DNA from: Duganella qianjiadongensis | GTDB lineage: Bacteria; Pseudomonadota; Gammaproteobacteria; Burkholderiales; Burkholderiaceae_D | Assembly (NCBI RefSeq): GCF_009857915.1 | Contig: NZ_WWCM01000007.1 | Coordinates: 1 to 64,000 of the forward strand | Length of the DNA stretch: 64,000 nt | Reading direction: 5' to 3' | Shown: positions 62,125-64,000 of the stretch, one piece after another | Position numbering within the stretch: the stretch's first letter is position 1 | Layout: every line of letters starts with the position of its first letter | Made by a program: the position numbers and the translations under genes | Notes under the pieces: generated by a model | The model's database searches: none | The model's input: the letters and a program-made list of their open reading frames with translations, nothing else | What the model was told of the DNA's origin: nothing

Positions 62125-63153
62125 TTAAGGCTGGTTGAGGTCTGCTTCGCTGGTGAAGGCATCGGCGTAGAACTCGTCTTCCGGTAACTGGCAGCGGGCG
62201 ACAAAATCACGCTTGGCCGATTCCACCACGATAGGCGCGCCGCAGGCGTACACCTGATGGCCGGACAGGTCGGGCAGATCGGCCATCACGGCCGCATGCA
62301 CGTAGCCGCTGCGGCCTTGCCAGCCATCTTCGGGCTGGGCGTCGGAGACCACCGGCACATAGCGGAAGTTAGGCAGCGTGGCTTGCCACTGGCGGCACAG
62401 CGCATCCATATACAGATCCTGCGGACGGCGGCCGCCCCAGTACAGCGTCATGGCGCGCTGCGAGCCCTGGGCCTGCAGATGTTCGACGATGGCCTTGATA
62501 GGCGCAAAGCCCGTGCCGGAAGCCAGCAGCACCATCGGTTTCTCGCTATCTTCGCGCACGAAGAAGGTGCCGAGCGGACCTTCGAAGCGCAGGATGTCGC
62601 GTTCCTTCATGGTAGAAAACACCTGATCGGTGAACACGCCGCCCGGCATGTGGCGGATGTGCAGACTCAGTGGCTGGTTCTGGTCCGGCGCCGTGGCCAG
62701 ACTGTAGCTGCGGCGTTTGCCGTCGCGCAGCAGGAATTCGATGTACTGGCCGGCGCGGAATTTCAGCGTTTCGTTGGCCGGCAGTTGCAGCGTCATCACC
62801 ACCACGTCCGGCGCCACGCGCTCCAGCGTGGCCACGCGCGACGGCATCTTGCGCAGCGGGTAGTCTTCGCTACCGGCCACTTCGCGCGCTTCGATCACCA
62901 GATCGCTGTGCGCGGTGGCGCAGCAGAACAGCGACATGCCGGCTGCCGCTTCTTGCGGCGGCAGGGCGCGTTCCTGATAGGCTTTATGACTGACCGTGCC
63001 GCTGATGACCTTGCCCTTGCACGAACTGCAGGCGCCGTTCTTGCAGCCATACGGCAGGCCGATGCCGGCCCGCACCGCGGCGGCCAGAATGGTTTCGTCT
63101 TCCTCGCAGCTGAATTGGTGGCCGCTAGGCTGTACAGTAACTTGAAACGTCAT
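62125..63153 (-). CDS. 2Fe-2S ferredoxin/FAD/NAD(P) reductase (AscD-like)
   Basis: 342 residues from ATG at 63151-63153. An N-terminal 2Fe-2S ferredoxin domain (PYGCKNGACSSCKGKVISG with a distal Cys in LFCCAT) precedes an FAD domain (RRSYSLATAP) and an NAD(P) domain (MVLLASGTGFAPIKAIVEH, VYACGAPIVVE). This order matches CDP-6-deoxy-delta-3,4-glucoseen reductase and Fre-type oxygenase reductases. No partner oxygenase is adjacent. It is divergent from the next gene with only 11 bp between starts. Confidence 0.88.
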   Translation of the reverse strand: MTFQVTVQPSGHQFSCEEDETILAAAVRAGIGLPYGCKNGACSSCKGKVISGTVSHKAYQERALPPQEAAAGMSLFCCATAHSDLVIEAREVAGSEDYPLRKMPSRVATLERVAPDVVVMTLQLPANETLKFRAGQYIEFLLRDGKRRSYSLATAPDQNQPLSLHIRHMPGGVFTDQVFSTMKERDILRFEGPLGTFFVREDSEKPMVLLASGTGFAPIKAIVEHLQAQGSQRAMTLYWGGRRPQDLYMDALCRQWQATLPNFRYVPVVSDAQPEDGWQGRSGYVHAAVMADLPDLSGHQVYACGAPIVVESAKRDFVARCQLPEDEFYADAFTSEADLNQP

Positions 63154-63164
63154 ACAATCCTTCG

Positions 63165-64000
63165 ATGAATAAAATCTCACTACAAAAAAATCGTCGGCAA
63201 ACATTCCGTCGCCCGCGCCTGCTGATCATCGGCTGCGGCGATGTAGGCATGCGCATGCTGCCGCTGCTGACGCCGCATTTCCGCGTGTTTGCCGTCACCA
63301 GCCAGCCGGCCCGCTGTGCCGAACTGCGTGCACTGGGTGCGCAGCCGGTCGTTGCCGATCTGGACCAGCCGGCCAGTCTGCGCCGCCTGCGTGGCCTGGC
63401 CCATACGGTACTGCATCTGGCGCCACCCGCTGCGCAAGGTGTGCAGGATGTGCGTACGCGCCACCTGTGCGCCATTTTACCTGAGCGGGCGCAAGTGGTT
63501 TATGTCAGCACCACCGGCGTCTACGGCGATTGCGGCGGCGCCCGCTTCGATGAAACCCGCCCCGTGGCGCCATCGACGCCGCGCGCCCGGCGCCGGGTCG
63601 ATGCGGAACAGGTGCTGCGCCAGTGGGCGCTGCACGCGAATGGCAAACTGGCCATCCTGCGCGTACCCGGTATCTATGCGGCAGAGCGGCTGCCGCTGGC
63701 CCGACTGCAGGCCGCTACGCCGGCCCTCAGCGCGGACGAGGATGTGCACACCAACCATATCCATGCTGATGATCTGGCGCGCATTGTGGTGGCGGCACTG
63801 TTCCGTGCCCGTCCGCAGCGCATCTATCATGCGGTCGATGATAGTGCCATGAAAATGGGCGAGTATTTCGATGCCGTGGCCGATGCCTGTGCGCTGCCCC
63901 GGCCGCCGCGCCTGCCCCGTGCCGAACTGCGTCAGGTGGTAACGCCGGCGCTGCTGTCGTTCATGTCGGAATCGCGCCAGCTGGACAACCGCCGCCTGCG
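63165..64000 (+). CDS. NAD-dependent epimerase/dehydratase-like protein (runs off window)
   Basis: The first 278 codons are present. The Rossmann motif LLIIGCGDVGMRML is followed by a short SDR-like sequence (VVYVSTTGVYGDCGGARFDE with the catalytic Thr/Tyr region, HADDLARIVVAAL). It resembles YeeZ-type atypical extended SDR proteins of unknown substrate. A basic N-terminal stretch (QKNRRQTFRRPR) precedes the fold. The end lies beyond the window, so length cannot be judged. Confidence 0.8.
   Translation, partial: MNKISLQKNRRQTFRRPRLLIIGCGDVGMRMLPLLTPHFRVFAVTSQPARCAELRALGAQPVVADLDQPASLRRLRGLAHTVLHLAPPAAQGVQDVRTRHLCAILPERAQVVYVSTTGVYGDCGGARFDETRPVAPSTPRARRRVDAEQVLRQWALHANGKLAILRVPGIYAAERLPLARLQAATPALSADEDVHTNHIHADDLARIVVAALFRARPQRIYHAVDDSAMKMGEYFDAVADACALPRPPRLPRAELRQVVTPALLSFMSESRQLDNRRL

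Noticed and set aside
1..64000. CRISPR array, rRNA operon, replication origin or prophage
   Set aside because: I looked for regularly spaced repeats, rRNA signatures, DnaA-box clusters and phage structural genes and saw none; the only tandem repeat is the 11-bp unit at 55558-55589.

Overview
The window looks like one stretch of chromosome from a betaproteobacterium of the Burkholderiales, most likely Oxalobacteraceae (Massilia/Duganella/Janthinobacterium group). The evidence is a GC-rich, densely coded layout, a PEP-CTERM protein, and the family affinities of Acs, fumarase, SbcB, PyrF, GluQ-RS and MurI. The assignment is by overall resemblance; no ribosomal RNA is present.

Positions 1-1650 are accessory DNA: one end of an IS256-type element, a relic gene, and a Tn3-type serine resolvase with a three-part res-like site in front of it, ending at tRNA-His. 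Positions 1.7-7.1 kb are core metabolism: yqhA-like, fumarase and murI as one leftward operon, then acs and tRNA-Ser(GGA). Positions 7.2-10.2 kb are a type VI secretion (T6SS) cargo island: hcp, an M74/MepA-like peptidoglycan hydrolase, three exported immunity-like genes, and relics of two further effectors and of an hcp tail. Tandem alkaline phosphatases follow behind a good PHO box. Then come relic genes, a PEP-CTERM protein and a desT-desC-desB-like lipid desaturation locus with paired operators. A PepO-type protease precedes a second T6SS cargo module (PAAR, cell-wall hydrolase, immunity) at 20.9-22.6 kb.

Positions 22.7-39 kb hold an ECF sigma factor with a membrane partner, small exported proteins, hydrolases, ldhA, a degenerate HAD protein, LysR/LysE, a CYTH-CHAD protein, gluQ and an M28 peptidase.

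The most unusual region is 39.0-48.8 kb. A leftward operon (C39-like protease, two outer-membrane barrels, DUF2059 protein, AraC regulator, and a MshEN-like protein fused to a secreted domain) diverges from a rightward series of five exported proteins. The five exported proteins and the fusion protein share a motif resembling a double-glycine leader (E-L-x-x-V-x-G/A-Q). Five of these six share a C-terminal tail ending in His. I propose a surface-protein system in which Sec-exported substrates are trimmed by the adjacent C39 protease. It resembles what I recall of the Acinetobacter fil cluster, but I cannot verify this.

The rest (48.8-64 kb) is mostly housekeeping: two MFS exporters, VanZ-like, SDR, pyrF, an exported methyltransferase-like protein, GFA protein, sbcB, a cyclic-nucleotide/GGDEF protein, a BtuF-like protein, a ribosome hibernation factor, DUF1345, a ferredoxin-reductase and an NAD-binding epimerase-like gene running off the end.
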